A DNA stretch of 64,000 nucleotides from Prosopocoilus inquinatus (lineage: Eukaryota; Arthropoda; Insecta; Coleoptera; Lucanidae), in NCBI GenBank assembly GCA_036172665.1, contig CM069877.1:17571001-17635000 (forward strand), written 5' to 3'. This document shows, one piece after another, positions 46,980-60,900 of this stretch. The notes below the pieces were generated by a model. The model saw only the letters and a list, made by a program, of their open reading frames with translations. It had not been told where the DNA came from and did no database searches. The translations under genes and the position numbers were made by a program. Position 1 is the first letter of the stretch. Every line of letters starts with the position of its first letter.

Positions 46980-47290
46980 CGAAATAATTCGAAGGACGGG
47001 TCTACTCCGAGTTACTAACGGATATCAATGTAAACGAAAAAAGAATTAAATGTTAAATATGATTAAATAAAATCTGTGAACTTTCCACTGGCAAAATGGT
47101 AGTTCTTTAATTGACTCCCCCCCTCGAATAACTGCATTTTTGAATTCTATAAAAAATTTAAAAAACTGTGAATTTCGTAATTTTAATAAGCTTCATGAAA
47201 TTTGTGTAAATAATCTCACATACTTAACGCATGCAGATTATGTAGTACAGAACAATAAAAAATGCAAGCAGATTATGTAGTACAGAATAA
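46980..47290. other. Intergenic, with a short tandem duplication
   Basis: gcagattatgtagtacagaa(c/t)aataaaaa occurs twice in a row at about 47232-47295. Nothing else recognised. Confidence 0.5.
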
Positions 47291-48870
47291 TAAAAATTTA
47301 TTAACAATAGCTTCAAATCATAATTCTAATGCAAAGGAATTAAATACTGTGATCGAGGAAAATGGAAATGATGTTTCGTAGTCTAGCGACGTTTTTCATT
47401 CAGAAGAGGAAAGTGACCTTAGCAGGGTCGTAGCTAGAGGGGCGCCACGGAAGGCTGAGCCTGCCCTGGAAAGTTTTAAACCTGCACTACGACGCGACGG
47501 TCTGACCTGACATGATATAATATGTTACGATTTCAGGGTTCAAAAATAATACTCGTCAAATTATTCGAACCACTTTAATAAACCACAATCGCGCGTTCCC
47601 CACTCTCGATTTCTTGGGAGAATAGTAATTTCATTCATAGAGAGACGCCCGGAAAATAAATACAACTGTCGCAGCTGGGTGGTGGGAGTACGCTTCTCCG
47701 CTAGTGCCCGTCTCTGGTGTAAGCTATGCATGAGTACTCCCGCTAACGCGCCGTCGCCCGTTATCTCGGACTTTGTAGATTGTTGCGTTTGACAACCTGG
47801 TTGCGAGGTTGCTTTTATTTTACATGAATTCTGTGCGTCGAAGAAAATAAATATTGTTTTATTGTTGAAGTTGAAATTAGCGAGTTTTCATTGTTTTAAG
47901 CGCAAAGCGTTCCTTTTGTTTTTTCCTTCGATCACACTGTTGCCAGTTTAATATTTCGCAACGCAACACTGGAAGTGATTTTTCCATTTGCGAACAGATA
48001 TTTATTGGGTAATTTAATTGTAAAAAAAAAACTAAACAAAATTTGTTTCAAACAACACAAAAACTGCTATTATTTTAATGTTATTATTTAATGACATAGT
48101 AATTTATCTTTTATTTTTTTAATTCAAGAAACTTGTAGAGCCTGCCCTACACTGCGATAAGCCTTTCCTGAATATTTAGTCTGGCTACGGCCCTGGACCT
48201 GAGCGTAGTGATTACAGCGTAGAAAATTACATTGCTGGACGATTAAATTGCAGAGAATTATTCTTAGGTTGTCATAAAAATGTTGATATTTTGTTTTTTA
48301 CGGAGCATTGGCTGCAGGATTTTGAATTGCATTTCATAATTATAAATTAGCTGGATCGCACCGTAGAGACCACTCTTCTCACGAAAGCTCTGCTATCTTC
48401 ATCAACAAAAACTTAACTTTGAAACAGTGCAATGTGTAAACAGTCTATCATCTGTTTACTACTATTTTTAATGTTATTGTGCGGTAATTGATAAGTTAAA
48501 TGTTGTTGTTATAGCTGTATACAGAAATCTCTCTAGTGACTTTAATCTTATTTTTGGATAAACTTGAAGTAGCACTAAATATAGCGGACAAGTATAAAAA
48601 AAATTATTTTATGTAGAGATATGAATGCAGATATGTTAAAAAAAATCTTAACAATGGATTTATTGTCTTTATTCAATGGATTTAATCTGCACATAACGAT
48701 TACGGTTCCGACTAGATCTACTTATATTTCGAAAAGTTTTATCGATAAATATCCTCTCAAATTGTCATGTTAAGAAATCATTCAACATTCCTATTGATTT
48801 CAGCGATCATGATATTCAACTTACAAGTTTTGAGAATAACAATCCTTAAAAAGGAGGGAGGATCCAACAA
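47290..48870 (+). pseudogene. LINE ORF1-end/endonuclease remnant, split by a hAT element
   Basis: Frames on the plus strand read NAKELNTVIEENGNDVS before the hAT. After it they read NYIAGRLNCREL and ILFFTEHWLQDF (about 48215-48325), RDMNAD near 48620, TRSTYISKSFIDK near 48715, and IDFSDHDIQLTSFE near 48800-48840. These are the order and motifs of the apurinic-type endonuclease of LINEs (TEHWL, the N-D motif, PTR, SDH). Many stops and shifts show it is long dead. Confidence 0.75.
47423..48195. mobile_element. Non-autonomous hAT element, 773 bp
   Basis: The ends cagggtcgtagctaga and tctggctacggccctg are inverted. The 8-bp flanks gaccttag (47415-47422) and gacctgag (48196-48203) match at seven of eight bases. 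No transposase frame. It interrupts a LINE remnant. Confidence 0.88.
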
Positions 48871-49782
48871 ATATGTTAACAGGGAGTTAGGTGCCTTATA
48901 CTTCTAGATCTAGAAGATATTGGCAAAAAAAAAAAATTTTTCACCCCTCTTATTCACTTCTGGAAAAAAGATTATATAAAAAGGTGATATGTTTCGATAT
49001 TTTATTCACCTTGAAAATATCGGGAGACATTGAATCACAGTGTATTTATTCAGAATAACTCAGAGAATCGAATCACGTCAAAATATATCTGTTGTTATCT
49101 AATGTTTCATTAAAAAAAAAATTTTTTTTGCTCGCCCGGTATATAGAAAACGCTATAGCTGAACTCTTAGCATGAATAAAATCTACATAAGATCATCCAT
49201 ATAAGACCAGCGTTTTAGTTTATTGTTTTCGTTAATAAATAAAATAAAAGGGAGAGGTTTTCATTAATAAAACTAACCCTGTACATGAATTCTTGGGTAA
49301 CAGAAAAGAAAATTTTTTACAGTGTCATAATACGAGGATGCCGCGTGTAATTAAAAGTGCATTTCTATATTCAAATTTAGATTTTTTTTAAGGAAAATCA
49401 TGGGAATACAATTGAACAATATCGTGAACCTTTTCACAAAGACATTAAAACAATGTAAAAACGTTACCGATGACGTTTTGATGCAGCTATGAGGGGCGAC
49501 TATGTATGGGGGTTATTAAGAGAAACAAATACTACTCATAAATGCAAGAAATATATCTCACATGCACTTTTAGTTACATTCCATAAATGTTTGTTTATTA
49601 TTAATAAAATGTCCAATAAAAATCTCAAAATTAACATATTATCATAAAGTCCCAGCACCCTAATAGGCTTTGGATCTGTAACGTTACGTCTTTCCTTAGA
49701 ACATTTGAATGTTTATAATTTTTATGCGTCACATTAGAAGTGTCAAATAAATTGTCGCTATATTAAAGCAAAAGAGAAGTGT
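48871..49782. other. No gene recognised
   Basis: AT-rich, with putative transposon termini (gcccggtatatag near 49134; accctgtacatg near 49268). Confidence 0.5.
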
Positions 49783-49783
49783 G

Positions 49784-50909
49784 GTTTATACAGTCACCTA
49801 TGATCTGGTGTGGGGTGGATGGAATGTAGAGTGAGAGGTATCGCGACGAACATTAGAGAGAGAGAGAAAACTAGCCTCGATCAGCTGAGTTAGGGCAAAA
49901 CGTCAAAATTAGTTTGACAATGTCAAAACGTGAAAATATTCGTTGTCTGTGCGTTTAGTCTGTTAGTTTTCCAATTGGATTTTGTGGGGTCGTTTTCTCG
50001 ATTTTAAGTTATTTGAACTGACTTATCAAGTTTTTGTTTATTATTTAATTAAAGTTCAACATCCATTGATTTCGCTTCTAGTTTTTACGGAATGTTTTAA
50101 ATTGATTTTGAATGTCATTTTATTAGATTTAAAGTTTTATGTAAGTGACTATTTTACTCTAAAAAGATAAGCAGGTTTCTTAATTATTTTTTATTATAAT
50201 ATTTCAATAATCGCATTCATAAAATGTAGAATACCTACTTGTTTCGCTGATGATTGCATAAATATGCGACAAAAAGATGTAAATGTATCCATCCACAGAG
50301 AGGGTAGACACATTTTAAAATTACTTAAAATATTGAATATATTTCGTATTACACGCATGTGAAAATTGTAAAATTAGATTCGATAGTCTAATTTAAAATT
50401 GGAATATGAACAATAAATTACGAAGTTCATTAATTTTTGACAATTCGCCCCAAACCACGTGGTATCGGCCATTTCTGATCTTTGTTACTCTTAGGAAACG
50501 CTCATATTATCTTTCTCTCTCCAATGTTAAAGCCGATGCAGTCCTATTCAAAATGACGCTAGACTCCATCTAACCTTATTACATCATTCACAGTCACTAA
50601 AACTAATAACTAAACATTCATAACTATCAACTAAGAAATTAAAAGGCTGTACTGATACGAACCGGTTTATACAACTTCACTAAAAATTAAGAATTCGTTC
50701 ATTTCAATTGTTAGTGGAAAAGGCGGGATGACCCTAAATTTGACTGTACTTTTTCTCCAGTTAATATTCCCTCCGTGGAATTTTTTCACAGCTCGGTGTG
50801 CAGCGAGCATGCGTAATTTTTGCTTGTATAAACGGAAACTTTTGCATAGTTTTAATTTTAGTTTTAGTTAATTTTTAGTTTTAGTTTTAGTGACTGTATA
50901 AACCAAACA
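49784..50909. mobile_element. Putative TIR element, ~1.1 kb
   Basis: tggtttatacagtcac at about 49784 and gtgactgtataaacca at 50891-50906 are perfect complements of 16 bases. An internal ggtttatac near 50664 and agttttagt repeats at 50855-50890 add subterminal structure. No coding frame and no clear target duplication. Confidence 0.6.
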
Positions 50910-51974
50910 AGAATTTTGAAGAGTTATTCTAGAAACGACCAGTGGCTAGGAACTGGAGAATGGAGTTATTCTATTCCTGGGTGCTACTAAGAACTCCGGC
51001 AAAGATTCCCACTTGTAATTTTTAATATTTTATAATAATTTTTATTATTGACATATGTCGATTTTCAACTTAAAATTAACTTTCCCAAAGAGAGCAACTA
51101 ATTTTATAAAGATCCGCAGCAATAGAAACTTAATCAGAACATAATATTTAAATAAAACGAGAATTACGAAATTGTATAATTACTATTTATAAAATTGTAT
51201 AATTAGTAGTTGCAAACTGCTACTCTCCATCGGAAGCAATCGGAGATGCCACAGAAGGCGGGGTTTATTTCTGTTTTACATTTTAAGGCTGGGGAATTTC
51301 CCTTATGTGTAAAATTCTCTGAGCTGGAGCTCCTTCGGAAACTGAAAAAAGCGTGCTCTGGGTAACATTCTTTCTCTCAATGTTTCTCTCCCGTGTGTTA
51401 TTTTTTTTGTATATTTTGCTTTTCGTTTTAAACTCCCAAAGTGCTCTTTTGTTACAGTTTTTGAACGCAACCCTAATGTATAGGTAAACTGAGTGGTACT
51501 TACATTCGAAAGACAATCCCTTGCATGTGATCTCGAGAAACCTGGAAGGCGCGAGCAGTCATATTTACCACGATATTTACATTTATACTCTTTTGAAGTC
51601 ACATTAACTTCCATTTAATTAAGGAAACAAACAAATATACAGTAGCTTTTCAGTTAGAATGGTATGGTGTTCCATGGAGAAAACGCGATGCTCATTTGTT
51701 TTTCTATTACAGCGTCTTGCATGTCACACGTGGCAAATACCTTCAATTTTGGTATTGATTTTTTTGTTTCTCATCAAAAAGTGAAATAAGTCGATCGTTT
51801 TTAGTAGTAAATAAACGTGTTGGTCGATTTATTATTGTTATTTATTGGACCACAAAACATGACGAATAAAGCACTGGCATTCAAGTTGTTGGTTTTTACT
51901 TAAAATAAAAGTAATTGAGCCACTACATATTAAAAATTAAAGGTACCAGATACTAAAAGCTCTGATACTACTAA
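50910..51974 (-). other. 3' flank of aquarius, with polyadenylation signals
   Basis: Minus-strand AATAAA hexamers lie at 51841-51846 and 51828-51833, about 130-150 bases after the aquarius stop, and are the likely polyadenylation signals. Frames at 51283-51614 on the minus strand have no recognisable domain and are probably chance. Confidence 0.55.
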
Positions 51975-54900
51975 TTACTCGTCATTTTCGACTTCTCCGC
52001 TGTCCGTCGTCGGCGCATCGTCCACGTTTTGGTTCTCGCCCCCGTCTTCAGTGTCGGTCCCAACGTTGTCCGTTTGGTCTTCGATGGGCTCGTCCTGGAT
52101 GGGCACCGGCGGCGCATACGCCCGCTCATTCTCGCGCTCCTCCTCACTATCCGTATCCCTATCTTCGCCAGGATGTGAAGAAACAAAACCCTCGTGAGAT
52201 TTAACCTGGCAGTCCCCCGGCTTATCCCATTTCTTTTGGCTTTGCTAAAAAAAGAATAATCAAAGAGCCGAAAGCAAAAAAGGTCATCATCACTTACGTA
52301 ATAATCTTTCATGGCTTTGACCCGTTCCATGTAATAAGTATAAACAAAGTTGACCATTTGGGTCATATCCTGGACCTCCATGGTGTTCGATTCTGAAAGT
52401 TTGTGTTGGTTGTGATGGCGCTCGGTTGGGTATTGTTCGTTTAACACGAGCTGCAATTTTGTCGGCCTAGACGTTAACTAGAAAAAACAAGGGTACAAAG
52501 ATGGCGGCTTTTGTAACGGCCCCAAAACCGTCATACCTGATGGAAAGCCGGTGCAAGTTCGAAGCAATTCTGAAAGAGAGACACCCTGGCGAAAACGTAG
52601 AGTCCGAGCCTGGCACGTGACATCGTTACGACCAATCGCCTTACATCACGTAAATGCCCGACGGCCTTGGTACGCACCAGTGACAAGATGATGTAGTCGT
52701 TCTGTTGACCTTGATACTTGTCGACGGTCGTTACCTTATGAGGCCGTCCGATCAGTGGATTTTCGGCACACCTGGTGTTTATGACGTCACGAATCAGATG
52801 TTTCTGGCCGTTGTACGTTGTTAAAATCGAGATTTTGGAAGCCGGATAGCCAATGAGTCTCATGTACATGAAAACGGCGACGCAGTACTCCGCCTCCGCC
52901 AAATTCTGCAATTACACCTTGCTACTGGCCGTTGCTCAATTAACCGCACGCGTGTTTACCTGATAAAAGTAAGGGGAAGGCTCTGATTCACCTGTTCCGT
53001 TGAAGTCCTGCACGTCAACGAGTTGGAAATCGTAACTAAACCCGGCGTTCGCCGTTTGGTACTCTAACCAGCTGTGCACGTGCGCCAGGTTCCCCAAATT
53101 CTTGTATCGCCAGTTGTACAAATTACATATACTGTAATGCAGACATTAGATGAGAAGGAAAAGGGCGAGGCGAGGGCGTGTACCTCGGTCTCGAACGACC
53201 TTGACCGTCCAAGTCCACGGTCGGGACGCCCAATCTAACCAAGCGAGTGAACAAGCTCTGCTCCATGTTGGAGTACTTCTGAAACGCCATGTTTTTGATG
53301 ACAGGGGGAAGCTGATGGTGATCGCCGATCATGATCCAGCGTTTCAAGCGATTGTACCCATCCTGGGGATTTTGGAGCAAAAGCGGAATGAAGGTTTCGA
53401 TCTCCAAAATCTGGGCGGCCTCCTCCATGAGTATGTTGTCGTACCTAAAACCTAATATGCCCCTTTTAAAATCCCACGATTCCACCGCCTATTAATTGGA
53501 GGGATTACCCATGTCTACCAATTCCTTCCTTTTTAATGCGGCGTGCGTGCAGGTCATCGCAATGATCTTGGCCTCCTTCACCAACAAGTACTTGGATCGA
53601 TCCAATCCCGATCGCAAAAGTTCGAACGCCCTAAACTCCTCGAGTTCATTAAAAATGTGCTGGATGTACCTGAAGCAACTATCAGCGATGTCCAAGTCTT
53701 CCGCTAGCGATTTGCCTTTGAAGAGGGGTTGGGGCGCGTTCTCGAAAAATTTGGCGAAGGGAAACTCGCTTGCGACAACCTCCAGGGTTACATTCTGAAA
53801 ACGATTATAATCAGCAAGGATTCGACCACGCAGCCAGCAACATACTTTCCCTGATTTCGGTCTGACGACGCTCTGGTAATGCTCCCATCTTGACAAAACC
53901 TGGTAAAGGTAGAAATGCCCGGCCGTTTCGCAAGTGTAAGCCACGTCACCGCTGACGTTCAGTGATTCCTGAAGCCGCTGGACGTCCATTAGCAAATCTA
54001 AACGCTTTGCCAAGACGTAATTCACACGACCATACCTAAACACCAAAAACCATCACACTAGGAGATGAGACGTTTTTGATCTTTTACGCATGGGACCCAC
54101 CTGCTAAAGTCCTTCTCCGTCTCCAAGGCTTCTTCGCCGTGCCCCAAACGCAGCAGGTGCCTCTCGTCGATGTCCAAGGCGACGATCTTCTCGAACAGCT
54201 GATTTAGGGCTTGGTTCGAATGCGTCACGATTAGGGTGCGTTGCTGGGGGAAATTGTGGTACAGGTTGGAGATGATTTGGACGGCGACATCGGTCTTGCC
54301 CGTGCCGGGCGGACCCACTATCAAGGTCAAACCAAGTTGCATACCCGATTTGATACCTTCTAATTGGGTTGGGGTGAACGGGACGGTGTTCCTAAGGGGG
54401 AATGGAAAAGAAACAACTCAAATTATGTCCTCCTCTCCCCCACTCACCACTAACTCTTACTTTTTTGGTTCGTTAAATAAATACGGTCCTCTGCTTGGAA
54501 TTAGGTGCGGCTCGACGATGATGACTTTCTTCCGCTCACTCACCTCCCTTTCCGCGTCGAGGTCCTCGAAGGTCAACCTGTGTACAAAAAAAACGGATTG
54601 GAGGTAAACTACTCGATCGCTGCCGCGTTATTTACTTAAACGGGCGCACTAATTTCTTGGGGTCGTCCGTCTTGACCTTAATCTCGTAATCCTGGAAGCA
54701 GGACCTCAGGTGGTCCATGTCGATGAATGTGTCATTGAAATCTAGAGTGGGGATGGGATTGGTCATTTGCTTATAATTGGCGGCGCTCGGGTCGCCGTAG
54801 CCCAGGATGATGTCGTGCAACCAATCGGGGACCACACATTCAGTGTTCATCAACTCCCTGATCGTTTCGAGTACGGCCTTGAAGTTATTTTCTTTGGGTT

Positions 54901-57900
54901 TTCTTCGCATTAAAATGCTGAAACCTACAATAATTATCCCTACATATTCACAGGAACAACTCCTTCTCACAACAATCCCAACTCGTTTTGATGTCATACA
55001 ATTAATTACAAGAGATGGAGATGTTACAGTGGAGAACAAAAAATACTAGACAATTTTTCCTATATTTTTTCTTTCTCCAAAATGGTACAGTTAAATATGA
55101 CTTCACAGATAATGCTTAAAAATTTTCAAAACCTTCAGTTTCACAAGCTCGAAACTTGTAAAATACGTGGTCCTATATAAACAAAACCTTTTTGGAGAAC
55201 AAGTGGAAAAGTAGCGAGTGGCAAATTTACGATTTGGCGAATGACAAAGACAACCCAATCCAAGCCAGGCTAACCTAAGTGAAAATGAGTAAAAAAAGAG
55301 TTTCTCAATTTTTTCCAAAAATTCCTAATTTTTGAAGTCATTTTTCACTAATTCTTTGAAAATACATAACTTTTATTTTTTTGGAAATTTGCCCCAATTT
55401 TTATTTCTTCTAAATTTTTCTTCAAATTTTCGAAGATCATTTTTACATTTTTTACCTTTTGCTTTTCTAATGTTTTCCAGAACCTAACGAGTTCCATTTC
55501 TGAAATCTTTTAAATTTTTTAAAGTTTGTTATTTTTCTAAACTTTCCGACTAGCTATTTTATTTTCTCGAATTTTTCGATAATTTTAATTTTCTTCCGAA
55601 TTTGTTACCTTTTTTTATAAACTGTTTTAGCTGCAGAGAGCTCCCAGCGAGCGGCTTTTAACAAAGCAAACCCCTTTCTTCAAATGCTGAAGAATAAATT
55701 CCTTGTTCCCTGTGAGGGAAGACAATGGGGTTTGGAGGAAAAAAAAATACAGGAAGTTGTAATTGTCTACTGTTTTTTGCCCTAGACCCTAGTGCGCTTC
55801 AGAGCATGAATTGAAATTCCTTCTCAATTGTTTAAATCAAAATAATTTACTTCCGTAAACGTCATCATTTCCATCATCGGTGTTGTTCATATCGATAAGA
55901 TACTGATTGCAATCCAGCCAGACGCGATAGGTCCGCTGGTCGCCGGGTAGGAGGGGTCTAGGCTCGGGGCCGTCCTCTATCACCCGCCCATTGGTGTCGA
56001 GCATCCCCTCCACCTCGCAACCCCGCACGTATTGCAGCCCGACTTGCGAGATGAACGGCTGTTTGTAGTCGTACTTCGTACCTGCAAGAAACCCGTTCGT
56101 TGGGGAATTATATCATCGTCAATCAGAAGCAAGCACCGCCTACCGATCGGATGGACAGGTTTGACGGAGATCAAGAAACAGACGTCATGTTTGCGCAGAT
56201 TTTCCCACTCGGCTTTTATTTCTGGCCTGACTGCCAGGTTCACCGTTATGTCGGCCCGGACGCGCGACGGCCTTTTCTCCCCTGGAAAGGAAATGCAAGG
56301 TCAAAGCAAGGTTAAAACGATTTAACCTGGATGCACCTATATTTGGTTTCGCCACTTCGACGACGGAGAAGTTAAGAATCGACTGCGCCATCCTTGCCCA
56401 ACCCCCCCAATAAATGCTTCCATCCTCTGATCTCCTAAAATAAAAAAAAATGTTACTCAATCTTGAAGGGACTGAAAACCCTTACCAAGGACACAGTCTG
56501 CTGACAGCGTCCTCAATATCCTGACGTATTTCATCTAAAAAAAAAAACAACTCAAGTCCCTTCTTGGTACGACCTTCACCACTTACAAGTCGACTCCAAT
56601 CTGAAGAGATTGAAGTTCCTCAGGAGGTAATCATGTAACGTGAGGAACTGCAGGTTTAATTTGGGCAAAGCCAAGCAACCCTCCCCTGAGAAGTACGCGG
56701 TTGGGACGATATTCTCGTTCCAGATGACATCCTCAGTGGGGTACAAAGGCATTTCATTGAGGGCTTCCAATTGGGATGAGCGCTTTTCATGTCGAGATAC
56801 CTAAGACAAACGAGCATGAACTATGGAACCTCCTCCCCTTTCCCCTCTGTTACTACAAACCAGCAATTCCTTAAGAAACTCAGCGTCCAGTCTGCACCAA
56901 CTAACTTCGCTCTCGCTTTCCGGAGAAGGGACGAGGTATAAATAAGTCGCGATCGTCCGTAGATTCTCTGGACTATAAAAAAATCAATCGTTTGTTTTTT
57001 TTTTTTGGGGGGGGGGGAGAAATATCACAGGGAGGAGAGTAAGCAGATACCTTAAAGGACCGAAGTGCTTGAGCAAACTCTCCCGATTGTGGACGCTGGC
57101 GACGTTGGCGAGGGCAAAGTTCCTCAACTCTGGGAATTTGACGAAGACTGCTTTCTGCAAAATTGTTCAAGGGCGCGCAAATTCCACTTAATTTCGTTTT
57201 TAAGAGCCTAAGGGCGGGTTTCACAAAGCTTTGTTTAAGCGTTCATTAACTAATCAACCGTTAAGTTTAATCAGTGTTAAAAATTTGATGCTGTTTCACA
57301 AAACAAAAAACTATTAATCTCTGATTAACTAATTGGAGTTTACGTTTGGCAACATCGAAAAATTGCCACTTTCACACCGCTTTAAAATAATCTGTCCGGC
57401 ATGGTGTCAGGCCTGCAGTCAGGTAGTGTGAGGTTAGAAACTCAAAATAAATAAATAAATACATCAGAAATTCTTCACATTAGTGCAGTTAATGATTTTA
57501 AAAAATGAAAAAGGAAAGAAAGAAAGGGAGGAAGGAAACTTTAGTGCAGTTGAATTATTTGAACATATATGGCAAAGACACATTTTCTGTTGTGGTACAG
57601 CTCAGCGGGATTACCACCAGGTGAAATAATTTTAACATGGGGTACAATCTATGGTGTCAATGACATGAGAAAAGCCTAATGTTGGATAATAATCATCAAT
57701 CATGGATTATCAGCAACTGATTTGTACCATAAAATAAATTTATTTTTGCTTGTTGCAGGTTCTAGTGTGGGACCAAAGAGTTTCGTAACTCCTTTGGAGA
57801 AACGAAACGTTAGATTCATTATCATCTAAATCATTAAAAGGATTATTTCTGTCTCTTATAAAATAAATTTTACCTGGAGGAGGCATTTCTTTATCGTCAG

Positions 57901-60900
57901 AGAAGAAAGTGAGGTGGCAGACATTTTGAAATAATTTTGAATTGTTTGTTGTTGAAAATAATTTCCGAAATAGTGTCGTAAAAATTAATCAATAAACCAA
58001 GTGAGTTAAAAAGTACAGAAATGTCATTATTTTTCATATTTAAGGTACGTTACATTTTTAAATAAAATTATAATTAATCTTTAGATATATGTGTGGATTT
58101 TTTATATCAAAAAAGCTTTATAATAATTATGGAAAATTCATTCGTTATTTTTTAATCGCTGGAATTCTATCGATTAATCTAACGCCTGATTAGACAAAAG
58201 TAACGAAACGTTACCTCTTAATCGAGCTTTGTGAAATACTTAACGGAGCATTAAGACCATTTGACGACCGATTACAGAGCAAACCGTTTAGTAATCATCG
58301 TTAATTTAATCATCATTAAATGCAGTTGTTTTCGTATTTAATCATTCGTTACAGAATTAATCGAAACTTAAATATTTAACGAAGCTTTGTGAAACCGGCC
58401 ATTAAGGTTGTGGCACATTACAGCGCGGCAAAGAGCGGCGACTTTTTTTTTTAGATGTACTTGGATACGTTGGCTAGCTTCGTCGTGCTTCGCATAAGTG
58501 TGCGCACTCTCATAAGAATACAGCAAGAGAAATTTTCGGCGCCGCGGTTCGCCGCGCTATGTATGCGATAACCCCTAGAGATGTAGAAGATTTCATTAAG
58601 CTCATTCAAAGGGATTTTTTTTCGTAAGTGACGCATACACATATCGTAAATACTCACCGATGAGAAGTTAGCAATAAAATTCCAGCAATAAAATTATGAA
58701 ATTTCAAAACGCTGCCACCGCTAAAACAACGATCACAGATCAATAATATTCAATCTATTACAAAGAGTATAATGTGTAGATACCCCTCATATAAAGAAAC
58801 TGAAAAAAATATTTGATATTAAGTTAATTATGACTATTTAAACCAGCATAAGTCATTATTCATATATTGCATCAAAACAATTGCTTTCACTGAAAATTTT
58901 CACACAGTCATAAAGTAAACATACATATCTATTTAATAAAGCCATTAGAAAGTTTTAGCCGGTTGATTTGAAGTAATTAGAAATTAATTAAAAGTGACTC
59001 TCAGATCATTGAAACAGTACCAATTTCAAATGTTCATAACTTTCCATTCCGCACTTGTATAAAAATTCTGTTTGCAGAAAATGAAAGCACGTATCGAATC
59101 TACCGTTTAATTAGAAATTAATTAAAAGTGGCTGTCAGATCAATGAAACAGTACCAATTTCAAATGTTCATAACTTTCCATTCCGCACTTGCATAAAAAT
59201 TCTGTTTGCAGATAATGAAAGCATGGATCGAAATCTATCGTTTAAACCACCCTCTGAGTTTTAGCCGGTTGGTTTGAGTAATTAGAAATTAATTAAAAGT
59301 GACGCTCAGACCAACTTCAAATGTTCATAACTTTCCATTCCGCACTTGCATAAAAATTCTGTTTGCAGATAATGAAAGCATGGATCGAAATCTATCGTTT
59401 AAACCACCCTCTGAGTTTTAGCCAGTTGGTTTGAAGTAATTAGAAATTAATAAATTGTGACGTTTGCAACAATAAAAAAAAACTTTACTTTGCGCTTTGT
59501 GAATTATGGCCAAGGTCTGGGTGCATTGAGTACACAGGGTGTTCAAAGTTTTTGTTATAGGCACACAACAACTTCGTTATTATGGAAGGTACGAAGTCGT
59601 TCAAATTGGCAAAAATATACTGCTTTTACTCAAGATTAGTAATTAAGCATTGTCCCTGCGTAAGCTGACCGGATCAGTCAGATTACGGTGGAATTCTCGA
59701 TATGTTCTTCTTCTGATGAGGCCTCAATTAGGGCCGAAATGGCTATGAGAACCCTGTTGCAATTTAGCTGAATTGTAGCAGATTTTTAATGATTTTTTTT
59801 TAATGATGAGTACAAATATCGCAATAACTCCTTTATTATTTGTTCTGAGGTTAAGTAGTAAAGAGTACTTTATATTTAGAATTTACTATTCTTTCGTTTC
59901 ACAACAAAAAATACGGAATATTTCATTAAAGAAAAGTTTACATGTGAAGATATTATGAGAACGCGATGCGTAATTGTTTTTTTGGTATCGCCGCTTAATT
60001 GTGGGTTCATTGTTGCTGATGATTTGAACGATTTCATACCTTAATGATTATGAAGTTATTGTATGTATACAGAGTTTCCCAAAAGTAACGGATAAATTCT
60101 ATAAAATGGTTAAGAAAAGGAAGAATTCTCAGGTCGATTTTTATTTTTAAATCATCATTTAAGGATGTAATTTTCAATCCCCCATCTCTAAGCTATAACA
60201 ACCCCAACTTTCAAAATTCAAGTAGCAAAGTACCTCTTGTGATACCTCGTTAAATAACTCTTTTAATGCTGAAAATTTGTTAAAACTTGCGGTTTATATT
60301 GGATTTTCTCTTAATTCAGAAGGGCATTATTCGAATCGTGAATCGATATTTTTAGACATCTATCTCCAACCATCTTTTCTATTTGCAAATTTTTCTTCTT
60401 CCCACATATTATTTGTGCATCATAGTATTTTTATTTAAGCTTTAATCATTCGCGATTACTGAGAATCACTAGGACGCACTCTATATTGGAAACTTTGATC
60501 ACCCTATACAAACTGTTTAAAAATAACTGCGCACTATTGCAAACTATTTTATTATTAAAGTTACAGATACAATTAAATTAGCAAACTAGTAGTATCTTTC
60601 GTCCTGATTGCAACGATGCATTCAAAAAAAAAAACAATTGAACATCGCATTTATGAAATAAAGGGAAAAGAACACTTTTTTTTAAATAGAACACCCTGTA
60701 TATTATTTGACCAATCGATAGAGAATAAAATTCTGAATTAAAATTATTCTTTATCATTTTATCGGAAATTAATAAATAAAGAAGATATTTTGATTTTTTA
60801 CAAATTCATTAAGATGGCTGTGTTTCAAGAACAAAACATTTGAAAACCGTGTATGTATTTGAAAACATTAATTTTGGTTTATTTGTTTATTATAAAAGGT

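Noticed and set aside
51283..51614. Two overlapping minus-strand frames after aquarius
   Set aside because: No domain and no splice link to the aquarius exons. The gene has its own stop and polyadenylation signals before them.
53150..53798. Plus-strand frames of about 100 codons
   Set aside because: They are antisense to aquarius helicase exons.
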